Of a DNA stretch of 64,000 nt, positions 10,100 to 21,962 are shown piece after piece. The stretch lies in contig OY856413.1 of the NCBI GenBank assembly GCA_963693085.1, positions 106,261,501-106,325,500 of the forward strand, read 5' to 3'. Below the pieces are notes generated by a model. That model made no database searches. It saw only the letters and a list, made by a program, of their open reading frames with translations, and had not been told where the DNA came from. Numbering within the stretch: the first letter of the stretch is position 1; each line of letters opens with the position of its first letter. The translations under genes were made by a program, and so were the position numbers. The stretch is from Alisma plantago-aquatica. Taxonomy: Eukaryota; Streptophyta; Magnoliopsida; Alismatales; Alismataceae.

Positions 10100-13000
10100 T
10101 GGATGTTCCTTTTCTCCATTGCACATATCCTTTTGTCAATAGACGGTGTTCCTCCTCTTCGAGCTTGTTCCTAATTTCCCTATATCACAATCCTCAATCC
10201 CATTCTCCTCTTATCTACTACCATTCTCACCTTATGTTTTCCCTTTTTTGTAAACATGTATCCTCTCATCCTTCCATCATTGTTCCTGTTGTATCATGTC
10301 ATCCTTCATCATTGTTCATGTTGTCCTGTGCGCGTATCCTTTAGTCCGTCATCGTTGTTCCTTTTCTCCCTTGCACATATCCTTTTGTCGATAGACAGTC
10401 TTCCTGCTCTCCGGGCTTGTTCCTAATTTCCCCATCTCACAATCCTCAATCCCATTCTCCTCTTATCTGTTATCGTTATCACCTTACGTGTTCCCTTTTT
10501 CATAAACATGTATCCTCTCGTCCTTCCATCGTTGTTCCTATTGTATCCTCTTATCCTTCATCGTTGTTCCTGTTATCCTGTGCACGTATCTTTTAGTCCA
10601 TCATCGTTGTTCCTTTTCTCCCTTGCACGTATCCTTTTGTCGATACCCTGCTCTCCGGGCTTGTTCCTAATTTCCCCATCTCACAATCCTCAATCTTGTT
10701 CTCCTATTATCTGCTACCGTTATCACCTTATGTGTTCCCTTTTTCATAAACATATATCCTCTCTTCCTTCTATCGTTGTTCTTTTTGTATCCTCTCATCC
10801 TTCATCGTTGTTCTTGTTGTCCTATGTGTGTATCCTTTAGTCTGTCATCATTGTTCCTTTTCTCCCTTGCACGTATCCTTTTATCGATACCCTACTTTCT
10901 GGGATTTTTCCTAATTTTCCCATCTCACAATCCTCAATCCCATTTTCCTCTTATCTTCTACCGTTCTCACCTTACGTGTTCTCTTTTTCATAAACATGTA
11001 TCCTCTCGTCCTTCCATCATTGTTCCTATTGTATCCTCTCATCCTTCATCGTTGTTCATGTTGTCCTGTGCATGTATCCTTTAGTCTGTCATCGTTGTTC
11101 CTTTTCTCCCTTGCACGTATCCTTTTGTCGATACCCTACTCTCTGGGCTTGTTCCTAATTTCCCCATCTCACAATCATCAATTACGTTCTCCTCTTATCT
11201 TCTACCGTTATCACTTTATGTGTTCCCTTTTTCATAAACACGTATCCTCTCATCCTTCCATCATTGTTCCTATTGTATCCTCTCATCCTTCATTGTTGAT
11301 CTTGTTGTCTTGTACGCGTATCCTTTAGTCTGTCATCATTGTTCCTTTTCTCCTTGCACGTATCCTTTTGTCGATAAACGGTCTTCTTGCTCTCCGGGCT
11401 TGTTCCTAATTTCCCCATCTCACAATCCTCAAACCCGTTCTCCTCTTATCTGCTATCGTTATCACCTTACGTGTTCCCTTTTTTGTAAACATGTATCCTC
11501 TCATCCTTCCATCGTTGTTCATGTTGTATCCTCTCATCCTTCATCGTTATTCCTGTTGTCATGTACGCATATCCTTTAGTCCATCATCGTTGTTCCTTTT
11601 CTCCCTTGCACGTATCCTTTTATCGATAGATGTTCTTCGGGCTTTTTCCTAATTTTCCCATCTCACAATCCTCAATCCCATTCTCCTCTTATTTGCTACC
11701 ATTATCACCTTACGTGTTCCCTTTTTCATAAACATGTATCCTCTCGTCCTTCCATCGTTGTTCCTATTGTATCCTCTCATCCTTCATCGTTATTCCTATT
11801 ATCCTGTGCGCATATCCTTTAGTCTATCATTGTTGTTCCTTTTCTCCCTTGCACGTATCCTTTTGTCGATACCCTACTCTCCGAGCTTTTTCATAATTTC
11901 CCAATCTCACAATCCTCAATCTCGTTCTCCTCTTATTTGCTACCATTCTCACCTTACGTGTTCCCTTTTTCGTAAACACGTATCCTCTCATCCTTCCATC
12001 GTTGTTCCTGTTGTATCCTCTCATCCTTCATCGTTGTTCCTGTTGTCCTGTGCACATATCCTTTAGTCTGTCATCGTTGTTCCTTTTCTCCCTTGTGTGT
12101 ATCCTTTTGTCGATACCCTTCTCTCCTGGCTTGTTCCTAATTTCCCCATCTCACAATCCTCAATCTCGTTCTCCTCTTATTTGCTACTATTGTTACCTTA
12201 CATGTTCCTTTTTTTGTAAACATGTATCCTCTCATCCTTCCATCGTTGTTCCTATTGTATCCTCTCATCCTTCATCATTGTTCCTGTTGTCCTATACGCG
12301 TATCCTTTAGTCCATCATTGTTGTTCCTTTTCTCCCTTGCACGTATCCTTTTGTCGATAGACGATCTTCCTACTCTCCAGGCTTGTTCCTAATTTCCCCA
12401 TCTCACAATCCTCAATCTCGTTCTCATCTTATCTGCTATCATTATCACCTTACGTATTCCCTTTTTCGTAAACATGTATCCTCTCGTCCTTCCATCATTG
12501 TTCCTATTGTATCCTCTCATCCTTCATCATTGTTCTTGTTGTCCTGTGTATGTATCCTTTAGTCTGTCATTGTTGTTACTTTTCTCCCTTGCACGTATCC
12601 TTTTTTCAATAGACGGTCTTCACACTCTCCGGGCTTTTTCTTAATTTCCACATCTCACAATCCTCAATCCCGTTCTCCTCTTATCTGCTACCGTTCTCAC
12701 CTTGCGTGTTCCCTTTTTTGTAAACACATGTCCTCTCATCCTTCCATCGTTGTCCCCATTGTATCCTCTCGTCCTTCATCGTTGTTCCTGTTGTCCTGTG
12801 TGTGTATCCTTTAGTCTGTAATTGGTGTTCCTTTTCTCCCTTGCACGTATCCTTTTGTCGATACCCTGCTCTCTGGGCTTTTTCCTAATTTCCCCATCTC
12901 ACAATCCTCAATCTCATTCTCCTCTTATCTTCTATCGTTCTCACCTTACGTGTTCCCTTTTTCATAAACACATATCCTCTCGTCCTTCTATCATTGTTCT

Positions 13001-13812
13001 TGTTGTATCCTCTCATCCTTCATCATTGTTTCTGTTGTCCTGTGCACGTATTCTTTAGTCCATCGTCGTTGTTCCTTTTCTCCATTGCACGTATCCTTTT
13101 ATCGATACCCTGCTCTTCGGGCTTGTTCCTAATTTCCCCATCTCACAATCCTCAAACTTGTTCTCCTCTTATCTGCTACCGTTATCACCTTACGTGTTCC
13201 TTTTTTTGTAAACATGTATCCTCTCATCTTTGCATCATTGTTCCTGTTGTATCCTCTCATCCTTCATCGTTGTTCCTGTTGTTCTGTGCGCATATCCTTT
13301 AGTCTGTCATCATTGTTCCTTTTCTCCCTTACACATATCCTTTTGTCAATAGACGGTCCTCCTGCTCTCCGGGCTTGTTTCTAATTTCCCCATCTCACAA
13401 TCCTCAATCCCGTTCTCCTCTTATCTACTATCGTTATCACCTTACGTATTCCTTTTTTCGTAAACATGTATCCTCTCATCCTTCCATCGTTGATCCCGTT
13501 GTATCATCTCATCCTTCATCGTTGTTCTTGCTGACATGTGCACGTATTCTTTAGTCTGTCATCGTTGTTCCTTTTATCCCTTACACGTATCCTTTTGTCA
13601 ATACCCTGCTCTCTGGGCTTTTTCCTAATTTCTCCATCTCACAATCCTCAATCCCGTTCTCCTCTTATCTGCTACCGTTCTCACCTTACGTGTTCTTTTT
13701 TTTGCAAACATGTATCCTCTCGTCCTTCCGTTGTTGTTCCTATTGTATCCTCTCATCCTTCATCATTGTTCCTGTTGTCATGTGTGTGTATCCTTTAGTC
13801 TGTCATCGTTGC
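10100..13812 (+). repeat. 3.7-kb satellite of 244- and 252-bp units
   Basis: The landmark TATCCTTTAG recurs at 10335, 10587, 10831, 11075, 11319, 11570, 11813, 12057, 12301, 12553, 12805, 13049, 13293, 13545 and 13789, with single-base variants. There are fourteen complete units plus partial ends. Two length classes occur: about 244 bp, with GATACCCTGCTCTC, and about 252 bp, with an 8-bp longer form round GATAGACGGTCTTCC. Each unit contains several CATCGTTGTTCC phrases. Open frames across it change frame at each 244-bp unit, so it is not coding. It lies between the two minus-strand peptidase relics. Confidence 0.95.
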
Positions 13813-14007
13813 AAATAATGTAGGCTCTTGCACGAAATACACGTTGACATGGAAACACACTGACATAAGAATATTTTAACAAATATATATCACAAAAGGG
13901 GAATAACATATTACATTAATAGCCATTGTATTTTGCTTCCAATGTACGATTAACTATTAAATCTAAACATAAATTTTGACGACTACAGACTATCTTTGTA
14001 GCCATCT

Positions 14008-15970
14008 TCATATGCATTTGGAAATATATTGTGGATTATTCCATTCAATGAATTTATTCAACTGGATTTCACCGTTCAAATGTTTCATGAACAACATCGT
14101 ATAGACCCCACAGCTATATTCGTCCCTCTGTTCAGGAACAACTGGAATATCTCATTTTCAGTTGCTCCAGTCTTCCACCCCTCTTGTTACAGTGAGGAAG
14201 ATCTTCATGTACTTCACCACCTCCTCGTAAATTTATTTGTAAAGACTCCATTTAGATGGATCCCGAGTGTCCAAGCTGTTAAGCAAAATGAACTCCTCCG
14301 TGGGGAAGTCAAAACAGACGACGAAGAAATGATCGTGGTAGCAAATAGGAATCATGTACTACATTTGAAACAGTGTAATTAGAGTCTCAATTAGAGTACA
14401 GTTGAGAATAGACACCAAATTCACAAGATATATATATGTACAAAATACTTACATAATCACAAGTTGAATGATCTAAGTGCGGACAATGTTGCTCGTATAA
14501 CTCAAAGAAATTGCGGATAAAGGTGAGGTGACGCTCCTCATTGATTGGCTCAGTGGACTTAAGATTGAGAATAGCATATTTCTGCAAAATAAGAAAACAT
14601 ATACATCAAACAAGAGGGATTTGTCAAAAACACAAATCGGCTGCACAGTAAGTACAAACAAATCTGGAATAAGGATCATGCTACCAGGAACAAAGAGAAA
14701 CGTAACAACAGCCAAGCACAAAGGGAACATGAATTGTGAGTAAACAAAGAAGTAGCAAATAAAAAACAATTGCACAATATAAGAAAAGGAACAATGAAGC
14801 CAAAAAAGGAAAAATTAAGCCAACAAAAGGAGCAATGAAGAGAAGAAAAGGAACAGTGAGTGAAATCAAAGGAACGTGATCAATGAAAAACGGATCAAGT
14901 ATTGGGACAAAAGGAACAATGAAGGGCAGAAAATGTGCAAGTAAGATGACTAAGAGAACCGGGAGGGGAACAAGTTACGTACACATAGAAGCATCAGAAC
15001 ATTAAATATGTTGACCATTCTGTTTGTCTGCTCCAGGTTTTTTCTGTTCATTGCATGAACGTGTGTGTCGATCATCTCGTCGGTGATGTAGCAGCCTTCC
15101 ATGCAAGAGCGGATATCTTTCTTCATTAGGGTTAATAGTGCTTCGTCCTCCTGGTAGTACACGTGTGAACTGCAAAACAAAATTTAACAGTATACTTTCT
15201 GATTTGTCAGAAGAAAGGTAGTTAGAACGAAGTAGAGCGATATATACTTTAGAATGTTGTTGAGCCAGATCCAGTTCAACATGTCAATATGCAACGGAAG
15301 GATAGCAGGTAACTCAGGGCGCGGGCTTTCAGAGTGCAGGCGTTCAAACAAGCATCCTGCGGAACGCCGCTTCAACAACGGCCCTTTAGATTTTTGGTGA
15401 TGAGGTTCAGTTAGGCACTGACACATCTTCGACTTTGATGGACTGCACACGTCCTCCTCATCTTCACTTGATGCAAAAAATCTAACTATTCGCCTACGGC
15501 GGCTGCAACCGATTTCAGACCACTTACCCTTGACATCGTCTGAGCGCTTACACCCTCTCTTGCTTTTGACCTCGGCGGCAGTTGTTTCACGCCGATTCTC
15601 GACGCCGTAAGCATCAACTGGAAACCCCTTGTTCTCTTTGAACTCTGGTGGGGGCGTTGAGAAATTTTTTTCCTTCCGGATAGGCTCCTCATCATCACTT
15701 GAGAGGAATATCAAGTGATGATTTTTTTCGTCCGCCGTGTTGAACGTCGCCGGTGTTGTTGTTGTTGTTGTTTTGCCTGCTAGAGAAGAGGTCGTCGTTG
15801 GTGCTGTTGTTCGGGAGGGAGAACGGAAACGATTGCTGGAGAAGGTTTGTCGTAAAAGGCTTGTTGGAGAAGGTAACGAGGATTGTCATTATTTCGCCGT
15901 CTAATCGAGTATGCTGGCAGATGAAGGGGCACCACGACGTGGGCGTGCCAGTGTTAGTGGGGGTGGCCAA
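14008..15970 (-). pseudogene. Ulp1-type (C48) peptidase pseudogene (copy A)
   Basis: The N-terminal exon (to about 15251) encodes a charged, basic region (RSRRRRIVRFFASSEDEEDV and similar) ending ILPLHIDMLNWIWLNNIL. Well-formed splice sites follow. Exon 15169-14983 has GCYITDEMIDTHVHAMN, exon 14581-14453 has FFELYEQHCPHLDHSTCDY with a GTAAGT donor, and the last exon starts at 14358. That exon shows the peptidase signature: HDHFFVVCFDF (His), LLNSLD (Asp) and VPEQRDEYSCGVYTMLF (Gln and Cys). Three in-frame stops lie between the Asp and Gln motifs, so it is inactive as read. It lacks the DUF1985-like domain of copy B. The start codon is not determined; 15970 is the furthest plausible left-reading start. 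Confidence 0.85.
14770..14945. repeat. Minisatellite with AAAGGAACAATGAA core
   Basis: About seven imperfect units of 20-30 bp lie inside the intron between exons 15169-14983 and 14581-14453 of peptidase copy A. The reverse complement, TTCATTGTTCCTTT, matches phrases of the 10100-13812 satellite. Confidence 0.65.
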
Positions 15971-18756
15971 AGACTAAGTTGCCCCCGCGTAGATCGGACG
16001 GCTACGCTTCCGCCCAAAAGAGCGGGAACTTAAAATTCTAATACTGCGGCCAGAAAAGTCGTCAGGACCGAATCTGAACCGTTACTTTCAGGCCATTTAT
16101 ACTTATAACCGAATGTCACATCAATGTCAGAAGATATAAGCTAATCCAGATTGGACTACAAACCCGGATTTGGGGTTGTCCTTTCGCGTTGCACACACGT
16201 GGGATTCGGTCTGAGTTTGAATCGTACATGCTGTGTTTGACAAATTTAGACTGAATATGAAATGGGAGGGTCCATTACTCTCAACTAAATTAGGATATCG
16301 AGACTAACTCAACCGACACTCTTGGAGGGATTAGGAATTACAATTAATTAATCACCTCTTATTATCATTGACATTAGATAATATTTTTCATACCAATCGT
16401 TGTGTGACACCTTAGTCCCATTCAAGACATAATTCACTCTAACTTACCATCCCAACCGCACCGGACTAGCTTGACCGGAATAATGGGACCAACTCAGTCC
16501 AGATTTTGATAGATGGATGTATATCCAAAAAGGGGTTTAGTATCTGTATTGAATTCCGAGTGAGGGATTGAAACTAAGACAAATAGACCTCATTTGTACC
16601 ATTTCAATCCAACTGTCTATTTTTTTGCTAAATGTCCAGATCAATCACATCATTGTATATATTTATAATAAATGGATTTGGATTCAGTTTGGAACTAGGT
16701 CCATGCCAAACATAGCCGTAAGCCTTCTACCGTGATTATGATACCTATCATTACAGAATTTATTCTTGAGCCTAAGAGAGTACTTTTACTCCAACAACCC
16801 CGTGAAGAACTGAAAGGGAGGCGCTCGCATGTAGAATGTTAGGCGATCCAAATCCAAATCAGCTAACATCCATGGAAGCTTATTACGCTAGTGAGTTGGT
16901 AGTAAATGGAGATCTCATCGCATTTAATTTGTAATTTTATAACCTTTCAAATCACCTGAAACGAATGGAAAGACAAAGCGTTTTCTTAGATATCCTTCCC
17001 AGGTGTGTAATTAGCATAATCAACCACCTCTGTTTCATAATGAGCCTAACACTTCTCATTAGGTTATATATTTTCATTCATCGCCATTTTTTAGGCTTGC
17101 CCATATATGCACATTTGATTTGAAGTGTGATTGTAATATCAATGCATTAGCTTTTCAACAACTGAGCAAAAGTCTTCATCAACTCATGTTCTTGTCATGC
17201 GAAGCACTTGTACATTTTTAACCTTCAACACTAGGTTGTTGTGTATCAATGTCTTAGTAAGGGGTAAGGTTCACCACGAGCTTGGTTAGGAAGCTAGAGG
17301 AGACAGATGGAGTCACCGCATCATATTTTGTGAGAAGACAAAAAAACTTGGAATGATGACTCCCGATGAAGAAAAGGAAAGGTGTTTCACAAGATATTGA
17401 GGTAAACATACTATTTTACTAGTAAGGAAAATGTATGGAATATCGCCCCAATTCTTATGATAAATTATTGTTACAATTGTATCTTTGGAAATGGTTTTAT
17501 CAAAATTGGTTAAGAGAGAAAATTAGATGAAGCCATCATAGAGGGAAAAAATATGGTACAAATATGAATAGAAAATAAGTTAGAGGAGTGTCCCTTATTG
17601 TATCTTTTCTTAGGTTGTCGGATTGGATAATAGATGCCTAGATTTTTTGAGATTGCCTACAACAAGATAGAGTGGTGGAAAGGAAGGTTAAGATTGTAAC
17701 ACTGGGGGGTCGAGATGAGGTGTTTGAAGAAAAATCTCTCTCACCCCTATTCATGTCTTATCTATGTCAACTATATTTTTTGGGTCTAGATGTCGTGCTC
17801 CTCTTTGATTTTGTGTCATATGTGCCCATTTGTGCTATGGAGTGAGGACTTTGAGTGATAAGAGAGAGTAATCAACTAAAGTTGTGGTCTTAGGTACCAG
17901 GAGGCACTTGTGCTTGTGAAGTTAGGTATGTTTGGGGTGATAAGGTCATTTTGATTTTAGATGTAAAACTATAGTAAAGATCACAATACACCATCGCAAG
18001 TGGCTTGTTGCTTTACAATAGAAATTAAGGCAAATAAAGTTGTATTATAAAAGAAGTAGGTATAGTATGTCACGAAAGGAAGGGATATAAAATATTATAT
18101 ATGGGACAAATAAGGTGTAAGTGGTTTATCATATCAAAGGAATAAGACATTATGCCATTAGAAGAAGGGCCTTCCGAACTTTGAAAAATTGTTATTATTC
18201 CTAGATGATAAGTGCTATTTTTCTACATCGTTGAAACAATAATGAGGCATGACATCAAAAGGGAAAGGGTCTGATGGAAAATTTAACAATTTAATAGTTG
18301 AGAGATAAGGTCGAGATTAGTTTTTTAAGCATAAGTATAATAAGAGACCACAAGAGGAAAGACTGTGACTATAAATAAGATGTTCATTAAAGTGTTATAT
18401 TAGTGGAAGCTTAATAAATTCATAAACTTTTGGTGTTATTATTTTAAAATAGGCATCTCCTCATAAACCATAAATAGAAGTTTTGTGGTTACCAACATTC
18501 CTATTTTCATTTCAGAAATGAAAAGAATCCAATAGAAAAGGTCTTGTGAAGCTTTTTGAAATAAGATATAACGTGAAAATGGAACTTGATAGATTAATAA
18601 ACTTAAAACTTTGTTAGAATAGTGTGTCAAGTATTTTTTAATATGATTATGATTGTGATCCCTCAAGATGACCAACTAGAATCTAAATTGTTCTCTATAA
18701 CATCTTGTTTCAAAATGATCTAAATTCAATTGCAAAATTATAATTAGAATTTTACA
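15971..18756. other. Non-coding region
   Basis: No coding region or RNA gene is recognisable. The first few hundred bases, CpG-rich near 15960-16060, lie upstream of peptidase copy A and could contain its promoter or the right end of the Mutator-like element; I could not identify terminal inverted repeats. A candidate MITE at 16230-16716 is listed separately. From about 16720 the sequence is AT-rich and featureless to me. Confidence 0.4.
16230..16716. mobile_element. Candidate MITE, 487 bp
   Basis: The segment begins GCTGTGTTTGACA and its right end reads GCTATGTTTGGCA on the minus strand, a 13-bp inverted repeat with two mismatches. Both ends continue inward to CTGAAT on their own strands. 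Flanks share only a vague CGTA, so no clear target duplication is visible. hAT and PIF/Harbinger MITEs often have ends like this; the superfamily is not resolved. Confidence 0.4.
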
Positions 18757-20594
18757 TCAAAATAGAAGACAAGCAGGCAACAAGCTGTGACGTTTCTTCA
18801 GAAGCTCCACAACTTCCGGTGCTAAGAATCCAAAAGTATCAAATCCAAAAGGGATGAAGGCGTGTTGATTCTCAATACACACTTTCTCATGCTTGACCAC
18901 TTTGGTTGAAGTAGCTTTAAGGGCAGCATGTCCCATTGTAAAGGCCCCACTCTTCAATCCCACCAACGGAGAAACTCCTATCAAATTCACACACGCATGT
19001 TTCCCTCCAACCCATCCAAAAATAAAAATATCAATAGGTCTAAGTGTGGATCTCTCCTTTTGTGGATCAGTTAAAAAGTTCACAGGTGCCTCTTTCTTAG
19101 TAGCCACACCTACACGTCTGAGTACATCAAATAGAACGTCTCTAATAAGATCATGTTTGTATTTAAAATTTGGAAGCTCCCTACAATGAACTGCATGCTC
19201 CCCAAAAGTGTCCAAGCATGCCTTACGAAAAACTAGACATATCTCATAGACTGGTAATAAAGGAATCATGAGACGATATCTGAGGATACTACAGTACTCC
19301 ATTAGTGTCATGTGCAAACCAAGTCCATCAATAGGAATAGCAAAGAGAAAATCTTGAAGACACCCAAAAATTGCCTTCTATCTAATGGTCATGTCAAACT
19401 TAACCTTCATGTCCTCAATTATTTTACTAAAATGAGCACTCGCCAAAGTGTTTTGGGATTTTGGGGGGACGGTGTATTTTCTAGAAAAATAAATGAGGTC
19501 AAAGGAGGGAATCATGACACGAAGATGATCTAGAGCATAATCAAATTCAGAGTCCATACCATGAATCTCACAAGATGTAATCCTAAAGAACCTAAGATTG
19601 GTCCCTAGATGCCACAAAAGAATATGAGGAAGCCTCAACTACTCAATATAGTCCCAATACACCAAGCTAAATGGGCAATGAAGCCACCCTCCATTTGAGG
19701 TCTCCAAAAAAGGGGCCTCCATAAACTATAATGTCTTATATAGATTGTCGTAAGCCTCTGTCAAACAATATTGTTGCCTCCTCTATGTATATAGGTTGAT
19801 GATTCCTCAATCCAAATAAAAGTTTTGCAATACCCATACACGATCGAAGTAAAAGAAGCTCACTCTAGGGATCACACAATTGAGGAAGAAGATGCATCAA
19901 CTCAACAGCCTTAGAAGCCCTCTCTGTAGCCAAACCCTCAATAAAATTTCTCTCTACTAAGAGCTCCTCCAAGCAACTTCACCCCTAATAAAGGTATTCT
20001 AATATCCACTAGGAACAACTCTTTGTGAAGCTTCCTACCATCACATGTAGGCCGGAAAAGTTCAATTTTATTAATATTTAAAACTAGGCCCAAATCTAGT
20101 CCACATCGTTGAATGATACCTAGAACCTTGGCCACCTCCTCTATGTCCCCAATGACTGTTCCATCATCAAGATACCACACATGAACAAGAAGCTTGCACT
20201 TATCCCTAATATGATGGATAAGTGGATGCAGTAAAAGGGAAAAAACAAGTGGGCCCAAAGGATCACCTTTTTACACCCTAGTGGATAACTAGATATGTCT
20301 GTCCCCAAGGTATAGCCTTGTTTCCTGGCCATACAAGAACTTCACCCACAAAGAAATAGATGGACACCTCATCCTCACCTTGTGTAGTAAGGCAGACCTA
20401 TCAACCTGATTGAAGGCATCAGAAAAATCCACTATGAGCATGGATAGAGATCCATCGCTATGTCGAGCATTCAACACTCTGTTGACACTATGTGAAACAA
20501 CCTCTGCCCCACCAGATACACCCACTCCAAACTAGAAGTCATTAAGATACTTGTGCCATATCTTTACTCACTCCTTCCATAGAAACTTAGGACA
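18757..20594 (-). pseudogene. Non-LTR-type reverse transcriptase relic, C-terminal part
   Basis: Reading leftward, the RT fingers/palm region (VSGGAEVVSHSVNRVL, VDFSDAFNQVDRSAL) is followed by HPLIHHIRDKCKLLVHVWYLDDGTVIGD; the YLDD box at about 20174-20163 is the polymerase active site. A linker (about 19638-19378) leads to a 186-codon frame (19317-18757) with a Cys/His knuckle, CLDTFGEHAVHC. After it come LRPIDI, KHACVNLIGVSP and KVVKHE, in the order of the PD-(D/E)XK restriction-like endonuclease of R2-type elements. The expected second acid reads Asn. Stops and frameshifts break it. The 5' part continues at 43492-43660 beyond the nested insertion. I recognise the family as common in plant genomes but cannot assign a clade. 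Confidence 0.75.
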
Positions 20595-21633
20595 CTAGGT
20601 GTAAATAGGCGATATCTCCTCCTTACTAAATTTAAAGGAAATACAAAACATCCACTTTTTCCAAAAATAATAGACATTGTGGGATGCATATATAATAATC
20701 CAAGTAAATAAGCATGTTTCAGATATATGTAAAATGTCAATAGAAGCAGAAAAGAAACTAAGTTATTACATTGCCTTATGAACTCAGTTCACTACATGGG
20801 TTTCTTGAAAAGGAAAAACTGAAAAGAAAGGGATCTAGAAATAAGCTACCTAGTCATCCTTCATACCAAAACTGGAATCTACTCATGAACTTGGTCTCCT
20901 TGGCCTTGTTCAACACCTTGATCAAACCCTGGGTGGTTGGGAAAGAACCTAGAAAAAGAAAGAAGCAAGGTATGTGTTAAAGATAATGAACAAGGACAAA
21001 AGATAAGAAATAACATGGAAAGTAAGGCTAAATTTCCATCATAATATGAAGATGGTCAAAAGTATGAGGCATAATCAAGTAGGTGCTTGTCGTAACAAGA
21101 AAAATAATAAAAGGGTTGCATGCATGATTAATATTGACTACCTTAACTAAGTAGGGTTGAGGCACCTACCGGACCTCAGCCAAATAGGTGAGGGAGAGCA
21201 ACACATTCTAATCACCTATCAAATATTTTATATTGGGGAGAGTAACACATTCCCTGAGCGAATCTAAGCATGCCCTATCTATTGATGGTTGTGCAAAAGT
21301 ACCACTACACTAGTTAAATAGTCTAATAAAATCAACATGCTAAAGAACTATGGCAAGTATAAGCATCAAATAATAGAAACATGGCAGTGGGGTACAATAC
21401 CCAAGAATTATCTAACAAAACTGATTTTGAGGCAATTATAGCAAAAAATTAACTAAAGAGAAATTAGGGTTTCATAAGTGACTCACTAGGGAAACTAGGT
21501 TAGGGTTGCAAATATTTCTAAATAAGGTGTAAGGAAGAACATACCTCTCTTAATTAATTCAATTACTCACTTTCACCACTTTAGTTGAGTCCAAGGTCCA
21601 CTTTTCCTATTTTCAATGTATAATCATGTATTA

Positions 21634-21962
21634 GGGGCCGTTCGGCTCCGGACATTGGAAACGCGGCAGTTTTGTACAACTGCTTCTTTTGATTTTCAGA
21701 GCTTTGCCGCTGTAAGCCGTGACAATCGTATTGGGTACCACGCGGCGGGATGTAAAAAATTCGACGACCGGCTTATCAAAGCTGAGTGACGGGTTCGTCC
21801 TGCGGCAGTGATAAGTCCCGCCAAACATGGCGGGATTCTGAATCTCGTCATTTAATGAAGCTGAATACCGTAACAAATACAGATGATAATATTCACTGTC
21901 AAATTAAGGCTAAATTTATATATTAAATGCAGCAGTTAGAAAGATGTCGGCCAAACGGGACC
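21634..21962. mobile_element. Tourist-like (PIF/Harbinger) MITE, 329 bp
   Basis: The ends are GGGGCCGTTCGGC and, read on the minus strand, GGTCCCGTTTGGC, flanked by TTA on both sides (21631-21633 and 21963-21965). The related E1 LTR near 47460-47500 shows the empty site: the sequence passes directly from ATGTAT to GGGT with one copy of the trinucleotide. The left half is CpG-rich against an AT-rich host. PIF/Harbinger elements duplicate TTA/TAA. There is no coding capacity. Confidence 0.85.

Noticed and set aside
10099..13798. Series of ~100-codon plus-strand open frames of similar sequence
   Set aside because: They repeat with the satellite and change frame with each 244-bp unit; no start, domain or codon bias supports coding.
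10100..13812. CRISPR-like array
   Set aside because: Units are 244/252 bp without short direct repeats and unique spacers, and the setting is a plant nuclear genome.
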